Of a stretch of DNA of 64,000 nucleotides, positions 44,319-53,365 are shown piece after piece. Position 1 is the first letter of the stretch. Each line of letters opens with the position of its first letter. Origin of the DNA: an uncultured Phascolarctobacterium sp. (lineage in GTDB: Bacteria > Bacillota > Negativicutes > Acidaminococcales > Acidaminococcaceae); contig UQXH01000001.1 in NCBI GenBank assembly GCA_900545025.1, forward strand, positions 70,620 through 134,619, read 5' to 3'. The notes under the pieces were generated by a model. It worked only from the letters and a program-made list of their open reading frames with translations, made no database searches and was not told where the DNA came from. Both the position numbers and the translations under genes were made by a program.

Positions 44319-45932
44319 ATGAAAAAACGTAAGAAAACATATCCGGCACGAGCGCGGCACCCTACCAATAGTGGAATACCGCGTATTATTAACAGCGGCT
44401 ACAGTGAAGGAGGGGCAAGTAGAACACGAACTGCTTTGAAAGGTTATTATCCGCTAAAATCCAGTACAAAAGCAGATGTAGATGTTAATTTGCCTCTTCT
44501 GCGTAGCCGCAGTACAGATTTGTACTATAATTCGGCAGTTGGCGCCGGCGCTATTAATAGCAGTCGCAATAACGTTATTGGTGCTGGGTTGCGTGTATCG
44601 CCGAAAATAGACTATAAGCTGTTAGGATTTACTGCAGAACAGGCGAAAGAATGGCAGCGTAAAACATTACGGGAATTTAACCTTTGGGCAGAGAGCAAAG
44701 CCTGTGATCTTTATCGTAAAAATAATTTTTATGATATGCAGGATATTGTGTATTTGTCATATCTTATTGATGGTGATGCCTGGGCGGCAATTAAATACAG
44801 AAAACCTCTGCCGACTTGCCCATACTGCACACGAATCCAGCTATTTGAAGCGAGTCGCGTGTGTAATCCCGATGCCTCTACTGTTTATGGTACAGCTTCA
44901 CCCTGGGCCGTTGAAACTATTAACCCGAAAACCGGTAATCGTATAATCAGCGGCGTTGAAATTGATCAAGATGGAGCCGTTGTAGCATATTGGATTGCAA
45001 ACCGAGTACCATTCGACTTAACTAATCCGGCCGGAAAACTGGACTGGGTAAGAGTAGAAGCCTATGGCAAACGAAGTGGCCGGCAAAACGTGCTGCAGAT
45101 ATCTCACGAGGAACGTCCGGAACAGTACCGTGGTGTACCATACATCGCGCCGGCAATCGAAGTTTTAAAACAAGTAAGCAGCTATACATCAGCTGAGTTA
45201 ACTGCGGCAATTGTAAAATCCTATTTTACTCTGTTTTTTACATCAAAAAACAACGGAAGTACTAGCAGCCTGGATGATGTACTGAGTAGCACTTATGCTC
45301 CACATGAAAGAGTAGCGCCGGAAGATTTGGACGGTATTGAGGTTGGCGCAGGTACGCTTAATCTTTTGCCAGAAGGCATAGATGTTAAAGCTATTGATGG
45401 CAGCCGCAATTTGTCTACATTTGAGCCGTTTGTCAATAATCTGATCTGTCAGATTGGCGCATCATTAGGTATACCGTCTGAGGTATTGCTTAGTCGCTTT
45501 CAGTCTTCGTATTCTGCAGCACGTGCTGCTTTATTGCAGGCCGCTGCAGTATTTAGGACAAGACGTACCTGGTTTGCTAGGGATTTTTGCCAGCCCGTAT
45601 ATGAAAGCTGGCTTGCTGAAGCGGTAGCAATTGGAAGAGTAAAGGCACCAGGTTTTGGTAGCGATCCTGTTATTACAAAAGCCTGGTCTGGCGCTGATTG
45701 GTTTGGTCCTGTTATGGGCCTGCTTGATCCGGTTAAGGAAGTTAACGGTGCTGCATTGCGCATTAAATACGGGTTCTCTACAGCTGAGAGAGAGGCAGCA
45801 GAGCTTATGGGTACTGACTTTGACAGTAATGTCGATCAGATTTCTATCGAACACGGCACTTGGGATGCTAAAGGTATAGAAGTTCCGAAAGCGGATAAAA
45901 CAGGGGGTGAAAGAACAAACGATGAAGGATAG
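44319..45932 (+). CDS. portal protein (lambda gpB family)
   Basis: A 537-residue portal subunit; twelve copies would form the head vertex for DNA entry. Characteristic stretches are NSAVGAGAINSSRNNVIGAGL (in pieces, about 69-90), DGDAWAAIKY, GASLGIPSEVLLSRFQSSYSAARAAL-type and the WLAEAVAIGRVKAPGF end. Follows the gpW-like gene by 12 bases. Confidence 0.93.
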   Translation: MKKRKKTYPARARHPTNSGIPRIINSGYSEGGASRTRTALKGYYPLKSSTKADVDVNLPLLRSRSTDLYYNSAVGAGAINSSRNNVIGAGLRVSPKIDYKLLGFTAEQAKEWQRKTLREFNLWAESKACDLYRKNNFYDMQDIVYLSYLIDGDAWAAIKYRKPLPTCPYCTRIQLFEASRVCNPDASTVYGTASPWAVETINPKTGNRIISGVEIDQDGAVVAYWIANRVPFDLTNPAGKLDWVRVEAYGKRSGRQNVLQISHEERPEQYRGVPYIAPAIEVLKQVSSYTSAELTAAIVKSYFTLFFTSKNNGSTSSLDDVLSSTYAPHERVAPEDLDGIEVGAGTLNLLPEGIDVKAIDGSRNLSTFEPFVNNLICQIGASLGIPSEVLLSRFQSSYSAARAALLQAAAVFRTRRTWFARDFCQPVYESWLAEAVAIGRVKAPGFGSDPVITKAWSGADWFGPVMGLLDPVKEVNGAALRIKYGFSTAEREAAELMGTDFDSNVDQISIEHGTWDAKGIEVPKADKTGGERTNDEG

Positions 45933-47055
45933 GTTTTGGCAGATTAAAAACCAGGTAAACGGCAGTGGGGAAATCCTTTTATATGGCCCTATTGCCAGCA
46001 GCCGCAGTTGGTTTAATGATACGGTAACACCGCAGGAATTTGCGAGAGATTTGGAAAACCTGAACGGTAAAGATGTTACTGTACGTATCAATTCTGGTGG
46101 CGGTGATGTTTTTGCTGCACACGCTATTCATAACCAGCTTGTAGCTTATAAGGGCAGGGTAACGGTCATTATTGACGGACTTGCAGCGTCAGCAGCAACG
46201 ATAGTCGCTATGGCCGGACAAAAAATCATTATGCCAAGTAACAGTATGATGATGATTCACAATCCGGCTATCGGTATGGATGATTACTATACTGCAGAAG
46301 ACCTGCAAAAATATGTAGATGCACTGACAGCTATAAAAGGCAGTATAGTTGCCGCATATAAAAAACGCTGCAAACTTTCATCTGAAGAACTGGAAATCCT
46401 TATGGATGCAGAAACATGGATGGGTGCGCAAGAATGCCTGGATAAAGGCTTTGCTGATGAAATAAACGGCAGTATTGAAACTGTTTTAAACGGTAATACG
46501 CTCATTATCAATTCTGCAAAGTATGATCTTACCGCATATAAGAATGCAGCAAGTATAAAAAATTGTATCAACGAAAAGGAGAAGAACATGAGTAAACTGG
46601 AAGAAATCTTGGATTCTTTGGGATTGAAAATTGTTGACAGTCCTAAAGCACAAAATACTACAGTACAGGTTGCGACACCAGTAAGTCCGCAGCCGACAGA
46701 TAATTCTGCAGCTATTGAGGCAGCTGTTGTAGCAGAGCGTCAGCGTATTGTTGATCTTGAAGCTTTAGACAGCGGTGATAATGCTGCAGTTAAGGCAATT
46801 ATTAATCAGGCTAAAGCTGATGGTAAAACAGTTGCAGAGGTTCAGCCATATATCGATGCTGTGAAAACTGTACCGGCAGCACAGAATGCTGCTCAGAGGG
46901 CTGTAGCTGATATGATTGCAGATAATAAAGACAGCGGCGCAGATGGTATTGCAAGTGGTGCTACCGATGATGCAGCTCTGGAAAAGGCTGCTGATGCAAA
47001 AGCCATGGATAACATGGTCGAAATCATGAATAAAAAATTTGGAGGTGTGAAATAA
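45922..47055 (+). CDS. ClpP/S14-type prohead protease with C-terminal scaffold region (gpC-like)
   Basis: A 377-residue protein. The N-terminal ClpP-like domain (about 1-200) has INSGGGDVFAAHAI, the catalytic Ser in GLAASAATIVAMAG (about 90) and the His in MMMIHNPAIG (about 113). The C-terminal 155 residues are Ala/Asp-rich and helical, as in a scaffold. An internal in-frame start at 46588 would release that part alone, as in lambda C/Nu3. ATG 45922 is preferred to GTG 45907, but its ribosome site is weak. Confidence 0.88.
   Translation: MKDRFWQIKNQVNGSGEILLYGPIASSRSWFNDTVTPQEFARDLENLNGKDVTVRINSGGGDVFAAHAIHNQLVAYKGRVTVIIDGLAASAATIVAMAGQKIIMPSNSMMMIHNPAIGMDDYYTAEDLQKYVDALTAIKGSIVAAYKKRCKLSSEELEILMDAETWMGAQECLDKGFADEINGSIETVLNGNTLIINSAKYDLTAYKNAASIKNCINEKEKNMSKLEEILDSLGLKIVDSPKAQNTTVQVATPVSPQPTDNSAAIEAAVVAERQRIVDLEALDSGDNAAVKAIINQAKADGKTVAEVQPYIDAVKTVPAAQNAAQRAVADMIADNKDSGADGIASGATDDAALEKAADAKAMDNMVEIMNKKFGGVK
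46588..47055 (+). CDS. nested scaffold protein (Nu3-like), in-frame internal start
   Basis: ATG 46588 lies in the protease frame and has AAGGAG exactly 6 bases upstream, a far better ribosome site than the one of the protease itself. The 155-residue product begins MSKLEEILDSLGLKIVD and is helical and Ala/Asp-rich, as expected for a capsid scaffold. Lambda Nu3 is made the same way from within gene C. Expression is inferred from the signal. Confidence 0.65.
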   Translation: MSKLEEILDSLGLKIVDSPKAQNTTVQVATPVSPQPTDNSAAIEAAVVAERQRIVDLEALDSGDNAAVKAIINQAKADGKTVAEVQPYIDAVKTVPAAQNAAQRAVADMIADNKDSGADGIASGATDDAALEKAADAKAMDNMVEIMNKKFGGVK

Positions 47056-47432
47056 TGGCATATGTTGAAGATGTTCAAGGCGTACACTATGAAGAACTTA
47101 TTGGCAGTACCGCAGTAACTCCGTTACTTAAAAATGGTACTCTGTCCGGAGTAGCTTCCCAAAATGTTGTGAAAAAAGGTACCTTGCTTGCTATTGATGC
47201 CGCTAGTAAGAAATACATCGTTGCAGCTAAAGCCGGCGACAGTGTTCCTACAGCATGCGCAATCCTGGCTAAGGAAGTTACTCAAGGAAGCGGTTCTGAT
47301 GATATCACAGTAACTGTATATACTCGCGGTATGTTTAATCGCGAGAAGCTGGTAGCAGCCAGTGAAGACACCGTTGATGCCCATGAAGAAGAACTGCGAG
47401 ATGTAGGTATTTATCTTACCAGTGTAAAATAA
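47055..47432 (+). CDS. head decoration protein (gpD-like)
   Basis: A 125-residue HDPD-family protein that would bind capsid threefold sites. GTLLAIDAASKKYIVA and VTVYTRGMFNREKL are typical. Overlaps the protease stop by 1 base. Confidence 0.85.
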   Translation: MAYVEDVQGVHYEELIGSTAVTPLLKNGTLSGVASQNVVKKGTLLAIDAASKKYIVAAKAGDSVPTACAILAKEVTQGSGSDDITVTVYTRGMFNREKLVAASEDTVDAHEEELRDVGIYLTSVK

Positions 47433-47445
47433 GGAGGAACAAATA

Positions 47446-48507
47446 ATGGCATTTAATTATGACGATACCAGAACACTTTTAGGCGTTGTTGATCGCAGTA
47501 TGAAGCCGACTACTACGCTGATTGATACATTTTTTCCGGAGATTCGTACCTTCGTTACTGAAACAGTAGAAATGGAATACCGTAAAGGGGCACGTAAAAT
47601 GGCGCCCTATGTTGTTCCTGGTACTAAAGGTGTTAACCTGGCACGTACCGGCAGCAATATTCGTACCTATAAAGCACCTTTGGTGAAACCTAAACGCATA
47701 ATTGAAGCTTCTGACCTTATGCGTCGTAGCTTCGGCGAAACGGTTTACAGCCAACGTACTCCGGAAGAACGTGCTCAAGAACTGCGCGCCCGCGACATGG
47801 CAGAATTGATTGAAAGCTGTGTGCGCCGCGAAGAATGGATGGCAGCTCAAGTACTTTTGACTGGCAGCTGCAAAATTGAAGGGTATGCGGATGATGGCGC
47901 TACAAAAGTAATTGATACTGTTACTTTTGACGGCTTCGACAATAAAATTACTATCAGCGGCGGTGGTACTACCTGGGATAACGTATCCACGGCTAAACCT
48001 TATGATGATATGGGCGATGCTTCTCAAATGATTCGCCGTAACGCAGGTCGTATTCCTACTGTGGCAATTTGTGCTGCTAATGTTTCCGAATATTTGATTA
48101 ATAACGAACAGCTGCGTCAATACATGCTTGTACCTAGCCGAGATAACATGGCTATGATGAGCATTCAACCTCGCTTGGTGCGTCCGGATCTGATGCGTGT
48201 AGGTTACATTTCTGCACTGAATCTTGACATCTATGCATATGATGGCGGGTATGAGAATGAAAGCGGCGAATTTACCCCATATATTCCTGATGATCACATG
48301 ATTATCGGTATTCCTGGCAGAGGCAAGCGCCTCTATGGTGCAGTAACACAGCTTGAGCCGGACCGCCAATATCATACTTTTGAAGGTCAATATGTACCGA
48401 AAGTTACTATCGATCTTGAAAGCGATACATCTAGTCTGGCAATCAGCAGCCGTTGTGTTGTATGCCCTGAATTCCTGGATGACTGGGCTGTACTGAAAGT
48501 AAAATAA
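47446..48507 (+). CDS. major capsid protein (lambda gpE family)
   Basis: A 353-residue HK97-fold capsid protein: FFPEIRTFVTETVEMEYRKG (about 28-47), MAPYVVPGTKGVNL, then CPEFLDDWAVLKVK at the C-terminus. Length close to lambda gpE. AAGGAGG precedes the ATG. Confidence 0.92.
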   Translation: MAFNYDDTRTLLGVVDRSMKPTTTLIDTFFPEIRTFVTETVEMEYRKGARKMAPYVVPGTKGVNLARTGSNIRTYKAPLVKPKRIIEASDLMRRSFGETVYSQRTPEERAQELRARDMAELIESCVRREEWMAAQVLLTGSCKIEGYADDGATKVIDTVTFDGFDNKITISGGGTTWDNVSTAKPYDDMGDASQMIRRNAGRIPTVAICAANVSEYLINNEQLRQYMLVPSRDNMAMMSIQPRLVRPDLMRVGYISALNLDIYAYDGGYENESGEFTPYIPDDHMIIGIPGRGKRLYGAVTQLEPDRQYHTFEGQYVPKVTIDLESDTSSLAISSRCVVCPEFLDDWAVLKVK

Positions 48508-48521
48508 GGGGGAAGTAAACC

Positions 48522-48899
48522 GTGAATATTCGTGTGAAAAAGTTTAAACTGCGTTACGCAGGCGAAACATTTGGTGCCGGCACTGTTCTGGATATCCCGG
48601 ATACAGAAGCAAAAGCCCTGATTAAAAATGATCCTGACTGCTATGAAATCGTTCCTGATACTCCCGAAATGGCGAAAATCAAAGCTAATATTTTGGTGAA
48701 AGATAATGAAACCGGAGAAGAAGGTTTTAACCTTGACGGTATGACCGTTGCGCAGCTGAAAGATTTTGCCAAAGAAAACGGTATCGATATCGGTGATGCT
48801 ACTAAAAAGCAAGACATTGTTGCTGCCATTATGGCTGCTGCAGAACCGGATGAATCCGAAGGCCTTCCGCCTATTGATGCTGCCAGTACAGTAAAATGA
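48522..48899 (+). CDS. head protein with HeH/LEM-like motif
   Basis: A 125-residue protein. The N-terminal part (1-50) is a short beta domain, KFKLRYAGETFGAGTVLDI. The C-terminal part has a helix-extended loop-helix motif (MTVAQLKDFAKENGI then KKQDIVAAIMAA, about 74-105), seen in phage head-completion or transcription-termination proteins. GTG start after GGGGGAAG. Confidence 0.65.
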   Translation: MNIRVKKFKLRYAGETFGAGTVLDIPDTEAKALIKNDPDCYEIVPDTPEMAKIKANILVKDNETGEEGFNLDGMTVAQLKDFAKENGIDIGDATKKQDIVAAIMAAAEPDESEGLPPIDAASTVK

Positions 48900-49225
48900 G
48901 GACATTTAAAGAGCAAATAGCCGCAGATAATGCGGCTATTTTCATTAATGCGCTGGAATTTGCTGAAGAGCATAACTTAAATGGCAGTATATGTAATGCT
49001 ATTTTACAGGATATCTCTGTTGCAGATGATGTTACAGCAAAAAGTGGTATTGCATATGCAGGTATATATGGTAGTAGGCTGCAGGTAAACTGCTTAAAAT
49101 CTGATCTACCGGAAAGCCCTGTTAGCGGTAATGGCTTTGAACTGGATGGTAAGCTTTACTTAGTAGAGAGCTGCGCCGATGATATGGGAATATTAACTAT
49201 TCAGTTGGTGGCTAATGAGAGATGA
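48896..49225 (+). CDS. head-tail joining protein (FII-like)
   Basis: A 109-residue protein in the lambda FII position, between capsid and tail-completion genes. LPESPVSGNGFELDGKLYLV fits the beta-barrel of such adaptors. Overlaps neighbours by 4 bases on each side. Confidence 0.6.
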   Translation: MRTFKEQIAADNAAIFINALEFAEEHNLNGSICNAILQDISVADDVTAKSGIAYAGIYGSRLQVNCLKSDLPESPVSGNGFELDGKLYLVESCADDMGILTIQLVANER

Positions 49226-49824
49226 TTAAGCTAACTCTTGATGTCGATAAGGTGCGCTTAGCAGAAAATCTGTTAGCTGACAGTCCTAAGCAGCTACGTA
49301 TTGCCGCATCTCAAGCTATTAACAGAACGATAACAACGATCAGATCTAAGGCATCGGTCATCATTAGGGAACGTTACACCATAGCAGCAAAAAATATTAA
49401 GCCGGCAATAAACATAAAGCGCGCAATGAAGAGCAGTTTAGAAGGCGCAGTGATTGGCAGGAGTTCACCTTTACCATTATCTGCTTTTAAGCTGACTCCT
49501 AATCCTGAAAAAGTAATATCCAGCTTGCGAGCTGGTAAAACAGGAATGCGTGGCAAAGTTATAAGAGTACAAGTTTTAAAAGGCAAAGGCAGCACACCTG
49601 TAAAAGGATTGTTTATCCAAAAATCGTCAAGATCTAACTATGCTGGTCCTATGCTGCGTTACTTGAAAACGGCATATCCGTTACGTATTCCTTATGGCCC
49701 AAGCATACCGCAAATGCTTGGAAATGAACTCACGATTGAAAAACTTGTTCCGCTGGCCGAAGAAACACTTAATAAGCGGTTTTTACATGAAGTAGAAATA
49801 CGTTATGAGAAAGGTTTGAAATAA
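49222..49824 (+). CDS. minor tail protein Z-like (tail completion)
   Basis: A 200-residue basic protein of the gpZ family: LRIAASQAINRTITTIRSKA (about 26-45), RYTIAAKNIKPAI, and a C-terminal VEIRYEKGLK. Probable role: tail completion and head-tail attachment. Confidence 0.75.
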   Translation: MIKLTLDVDKVRLAENLLADSPKQLRIAASQAINRTITTIRSKASVIIRERYTIAAKNIKPAINIKRAMKSSLEGAVIGRSSPLPLSAFKLTPNPEKVISSLRAGKTGMRGKVIRVQVLKGKGSTPVKGLFIQKSSRSNYAGPMLRYLKTAYPLRIPYGPSIPQMLGNELTIEKLVPLAEETLNKRFLHEVEIRYEKGLK

Positions 49825-50285
49825 TGACCAGTATTGAACTTATGAATAATCTTGCAGAATATCTTCAGGAAGTTGTTACTGATTACGGTACAAAACAAAA
49901 AGAAGGATATGTTCCGGTAAAAGTATATGCTGGCTGGCCGCCAGTGAGAATGACTTCTGCAGAAAAAGAAAGCTTTATTTATGCTTTAGCCCTCAGCTGG
50001 GAGGACAAGTCTGACGACAATCTTTCTACAGCCAAAGTAGAGATAGGCTTCAGTATTTATGATGATGATAAACAGCAGGGCTGTTTTAGTCTGTATAACT
50101 TAATGGAGCATGTTCGCCAGGCATTACTTAAAAAACGGACTTTAAACGGCCGCAATCGCCTGGAATTGCCGCTTAAAAGTGATATAAGCGACGAACAGGC
50201 TTTTCCGCAATGGCAGGGAGCTATTACCGCGATATATACAATAGGGCAACCTACAGAGGAGGAAACAGAATATGGCGAATACTAA
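49824..50285 (+). CDS. tail terminator-like protein
   Basis: A 153-residue protein, in the position of lambda U. SFIYALALSWEDKSDDNL and FSLYNLMEHVRQALLKKR (about 92-110) fit tail-completion proteins. Assignment rests partly on position. Confidence 0.55.
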   Translation: MTSIELMNNLAEYLQEVVTDYGTKQKEGYVPVKVYAGWPPVRMTSAEKESFIYALALSWEDKSDDNLSTAKVEIGFSIYDDDKQQGCFSLYNLMEHVRQALLKKRTLNGRNRLELPLKSDISDEQAFPQWQGAITAIYTIGQPTEEETEYGEY

Positions 50286-50529
50286 AAAGCGTACTGCAGA
50301 AAAACCGCAGCGCTTAATTTATATCGGCCCGACTTTGAAGGGTTTTAAATTGGTTAAATACCAGGTATTCATTGGCGGATATCCGACGCATATCACAGAT
50401 GTGTATGAAGCGTGTCCGCAAATTAAACGTTTATTTGTGCCGGTAGCTGAACTTACCAAAGCAGAAGCAGAAGTAAAGACTTCCGGTACTCCGCTTAACA
50501 AATACTATAAAATGGTACAGGAGGTGTAA
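50272..50529 (+). CDS. small tail-region protein
   Basis: An 85-residue protein of unknown function. YIGPTLKGFKLVKYQVFIGG looks beta-rich. Small genes of this kind precede the sheath gene in P2/Mu-like tails. Overlaps the previous gene by 14 bases. Confidence 0.55.
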   Translation: MANTKKRTAEKPQRLIYIGPTLKGFKLVKYQVFIGGYPTHITDVYEACPQIKRLFVPVAELTKAEAEVKTSGTPLNKYYKMVQEV

Positions 50530-50532
50530 GAA

Positions 50533-51984
50533 TTGGCATATAATCACGGTGTTTATACATCTGAAGCTCCTACAAGCATTATTCCCGCGGTTAATAGCAT
50601 GGCTGGTTTACCGGTAATATTCGGGACTGCTCCCGTACACCTGGCTACTGACAGGGCGCCGGTAAACAAACCTATTCTGTGTTATAGCTATGCAGAGGCA
50701 GTGGCCGCCGTTGGTTTCAGTAAAGACTGGAAAAAGTATACTTTATGTGAAGCAATTTACAGCCAGTTTGCACTTTATAATATTGCTCCTATCGTCTTGG
50801 TAAACGTGCTTGATCCAGCTACACATAAAGAAAATGTAGCGGACAGCGAGCTTACTTTAACTGATAAAAAATGTGAGATTGCAGAAGCTGTATTACTGGA
50901 AACACTGAAAGTAAAAAAAGCAAGTGCTGGCCAAGCTTTGACAGAAGGTGTTGACTATGAAGCCGCATATAATGATGACGGTATTTTGGTTATCACAGCT
51001 CTTGAAGATGGCGAAATTTCAGACGCAGCAAATATTTTTGTTGATTATGATAAGCTGGATGCTTCCATGGTAGATGCAGACGATATTATCGGCGGTATTT
51101 CCTTAGAAGACGGTAGCCTGAAAGGCCTTGAAACCTTAAATCAGGTTTTCCCACTGTTCGGGCTTGTTCCAGGTATGGTTGTCGCTTCAGGCTGGTCTGA
51201 TAATCCAGAAGTAGCTGCAGTAATGCGTGCGAAAGCAGGTAACATCAACAGCCATTTTAAAGCAAGTGTTCTTTTGGACGTTCCGGCAAGTAAAAGTACT
51301 GTTAAAAAGTACAGTGATGTTTCTGCATGGAAGAACCAAAATAACTATACAGGCAACGATGATATTGTCTGCTGGCCGATGGTGAAGATGGGCGATGATA
51401 TCTATCATATGTCTACTCATCTTATGGGTGACTTAGGCAAAACAGATGCTGCTAATGATGATATTCCGTATCTCAGCCCTTCTAACAAAAGCCTGCAGAT
51501 TACTGGTTTGTGCCTTGAAGACGGTACAGAAGTAATTTTAGGTAATGAAGAAGCTAACTACCTTAACGGTCAGGGTGTAGTGACATGCCTGAACTTTATC
51601 GGGGGCTGGAAGCTGTGGGGTAATCGTACTGGCTGCTATCCGTCTAATACTGATCCTAAAGACGCATTTATTTCCATCAGACGTATGTTTAACTGGCATG
51701 CTCAGACATTCATCCAGACTTATTGGGCAAAGGTTGATCAACCTATTAACAAACGTCTTATCCAGACCATTATAGATAGCGAGAACATTCGTCTTAACGG
51801 CCTTGTTGCACAGGGATGCCTGTTGGGTGGCCGCATTGAATTCCGCGAAGACGAAAATCCCACAACTAACTTATTGGATGGTGTTATTAAGTTCCATACT
51901 TACTACACACCTCCGACGCCGGCACGTGAAATTGATAATGTCATCGAATATGATCCGGCTTATTTTGAAACCTTATTTGCATAA
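50533..51984 (+). CDS. contractile tail sheath protein (P2 FI-like)
   Basis: A 483-residue sheath subunit. NHGVYTSEAPTSIIPAV at the start, PIVLVNVLDPA, then C-terminal NWHAQTFIQTYWAKVDQP and INKRLIQTIIDSE define the phage tail sheath family. Its presence means a contractile tail (myovirus). TTG start after GGAGGTG. Confidence 0.93.
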   Translation: MAYNHGVYTSEAPTSIIPAVNSMAGLPVIFGTAPVHLATDRAPVNKPILCYSYAEAVAAVGFSKDWKKYTLCEAIYSQFALYNIAPIVLVNVLDPATHKENVADSELTLTDKKCEIAEAVLLETLKVKKASAGQALTEGVDYEAAYNDDGILVITALEDGEISDAANIFVDYDKLDASMVDADDIIGGISLEDGSLKGLETLNQVFPLFGLVPGMVVASGWSDNPEVAAVMRAKAGNINSHFKASVLLDVPASKSTVKKYSDVSAWKNQNNYTGNDDIVCWPMVKMGDDIYHMSTHLMGDLGKTDAANDDIPYLSPSNKSLQITGLCLEDGTEVILGNEEANYLNGQGVVTCLNFIGGWKLWGNRTGCYPSNTDPKDAFISIRRMFNWHAQTFIQTYWAKVDQPINKRLIQTIIDSENIRLNGLVAQGCLLGGRIEFREDENPTTNLLDGVIKFHTYYTPPTPAREIDNVIEYDPAYFETLFA

Positions 51985-52001
51985 TAGAGGAGGGTTGATA
52001 C

Positions 52002-52520
52002 ATGAAGGTACCTGAAAAATTAATGAATTTTAGGGTGTACCTGGATGGTACAGATCTTGTGGGTGTTGCTGACGTAACATTACCAACCTTAGAAACTATG
52101 ACAGAAACAGTCAAAGGAGCCGGTATTGCTGGTGAAATTGATAGTCCTACTGTAGGTCACTTTGGCAGCATGGAACTGGTTTTGAACTGGCGCACATTGG
52201 AAAAATCTAACGTTGTTCTTGCCTCTCCAAAAGGTGTACACCTTGATTTAAGGGGTGCGCAGCAAGTATATGACAGCTCTGAAGGCAAGTACGTTACCCG
52301 TTCTGTAAAGTGCGTAGTAAGAGGTATTCCTAAGAATACAGAGCTCGGAAAATTTGAGGTTGGTGCTACTACTGACACCTCTAATACTATTGAGGTTAAT
52401 TACATTAAAGTTTCTGTTGCTGGCGAGGATTTACTTGAAATTGATAAATATAATTTCATCTGTAATATTGCCGGGGTGGATTACATGGCAGAGATCCGTG
52501 AGGCTCTTGGATTAAACTAA
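52002..52520 (+). CDS. tail tube protein (P2 FII-like)
   Basis: A 172-residue tube subunit: MNFRVYLDGTDLVGVADVTLP at the start and YNFICNIAGVDYMAEIREAL at the end, matching the major tail tube family. Pairs with the sheath. A hairpin follows its stop. Confidence 0.92.
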   Translation: MKVPEKLMNFRVYLDGTDLVGVADVTLPTLETMTETVKGAGIAGEIDSPTVGHFGSMELVLNWRTLEKSNVVLASPKGVHLDLRGAQQVYDSSEGKYVTRSVKCVVRGIPKNTELGKFEVGATTDTSNTIEVNYIKVSVAGEDLLEIDKYNFICNIAGVDYMAEIREALGLN

Positions 52521-52523
52521 ATA

Positions 52524-52551
52524 AATAAGCCTGGCAGGTGCCAGGCTTATT
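52524..52551 (+). terminator. hairpin after the tube gene
   Basis: Perfect 12-base stem AATAAGCCTGGC / GCCAGGCTTATT with loop AGGT. Only two T follow, so partial termination or mRNA end protection, as expected for highly expressed sheath and tube genes. Confidence 0.75.
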
Positions 52552-52568
52552 ATATTGGAGGTATAACG

Positions 52569-52844
52569 ATGATTGTTAAACTGAAAACTTCTTTAAAAAT
52601 TAAAGATCAAACAATGAATGAAGTTTCTCTGAACTTTGATAATATCGCCGGTAATGATTTGGTAACTGCAGAAAGCGAAGTTCGCGCAATGGGGGATCAA
52701 ACGCCCAGCGTATTTTTGTCTATGCGGTTTCAAGCAGCTGTAGCAGCGAAGCTTATCGGTGTTCCGGTAGACGATATTTTAGCACTGCCGGTACCCGATT
52801 TCAGAAAGTTGGTATTGCCTGTAGCAAATTTTTTGCTCGGATAG
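52569..52844 (+). CDS. tail assembly chaperone E (P2 gpE-like)
   Basis: A 91-residue chaperone for tape-measure assembly, located between tube and tape-measure genes as in P2. Ends at TAG 52842, seven bases after the slippery TTTTTTG. GGAGGT precedes the ATG. Confidence 0.82.
   Translation: MIVKLKTSLKIKDQTMNEVSLNFDNIAGNDLVTAESEVRAMGDQTPSVFLSMRFQAAVAAKLIGVPVDDILALPVPDFRKLVLPVANFLLG
52829..52835 (+). promoter_or_regulatory. -1 ribosomal frameshift slippery site
   Basis: T TTT TTG in the zero frame (codons TTT TTG). A possible stimulatory hairpin, AACTGGCGT (52869) with ACGCCAGTT (52901), lies 33 bases downstream, further away than usual. Confidence 0.78.
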
Positions 52845-52984
52845 GTGGTACTCCAAAAGATATAAAAAAACTGGCGTTGAAACTGTCTATGATTTCATAT
52901 ACGCCAGTTAGTTTTTATCTCGGACTGCAAATATCAGAGCTTATTGATTATGCTGAAATGGTAAAGGAACTGCAGTCATACTGA
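52829..52984 (+). CDS. E' extension, made by -1 frameshift (E+E' fusion)
   Basis: The -1 frame after the slippery site stays open from 52829 to TGA 52982 and has no good start of its own. Fusion product about 138 residues; the E' part contains IGGTPKDIKKLALKLSMISY and ELIDYAEMVKEL. P2 E/E+E' uses the same T TTT TTG. Fusion is inferred, the open frame is seen. Confidence 0.75.
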   Translation, partial: FFARIGGTPKDIKKLALKLSMISYTPVSFYLGLQISELIDYAEMVKELQSY

Positions 52985-53314
52985 TTCATACTTTTTTAAT
53001 TCATTCAGAACCTGAGAATTATAGTACAGCACGAATATGAGCAAAGCCAATGTGGCAAGTACGATCCATGTAGCTGCGTTGACCAAAAGCGTGCCTAAAA
53101 AGATAAAAAATAAAGCACCGATCAATTTAGACATTCCTCTATAAGTATAATTTAATTTTTCAGCTCTTGAAATTGAATCAGACATTGTTTTAAATTCTGG
53201 AGAATTTATAAATTTATAACGTCTGTACAGAGAATAAGTAATTTTAAATATCAATGAGAGTATAAAGCATATAGAACCTAAAATAATGACCATTCCTACA
53301 ATAAATGAGAGCAT
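52976..53314 (-). CDS. small membrane protein on the minus strand (moron)
   Basis: A 112-residue protein with an N-terminal transmembrane helix (about 2-25), a basic loop (YRRYKFINSPEFK) and one or two C-terminal helices (about 65-105). AGAGGTGA lies 5 bases before ATG 53314. It is antisense to the late operon, placed between the E' end (9-bp overlap) and the tape measure gene, so it is likely expressed in the lysogen, perhaps in exclusion of other phages. No family recognised. Confidence 0.65.
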   Translation of the reverse strand: MLSFIVGMVIILGSICFILSLIFKITYSLYRRYKFINSPEFKTMSDSISRAEKLNYTYRGMSKLIGALFFIFLGTLLVNAATWIVLATLALLIFVLYYNSQVLNELKKYESV

Positions 53315-53365
53315 AGAAATCACCTCTTATAATTATTATAACATCCTGAAAGGAAGGAGGACAGT

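Noticed and set aside
47479..48390. A 303-residue minus-strand ORF opposite the capsid gene
   Set aside because: Shadow of the capsid reading frame; no ribosome site, and composition is rich in Cys, His and Asn as expected from a shadow.
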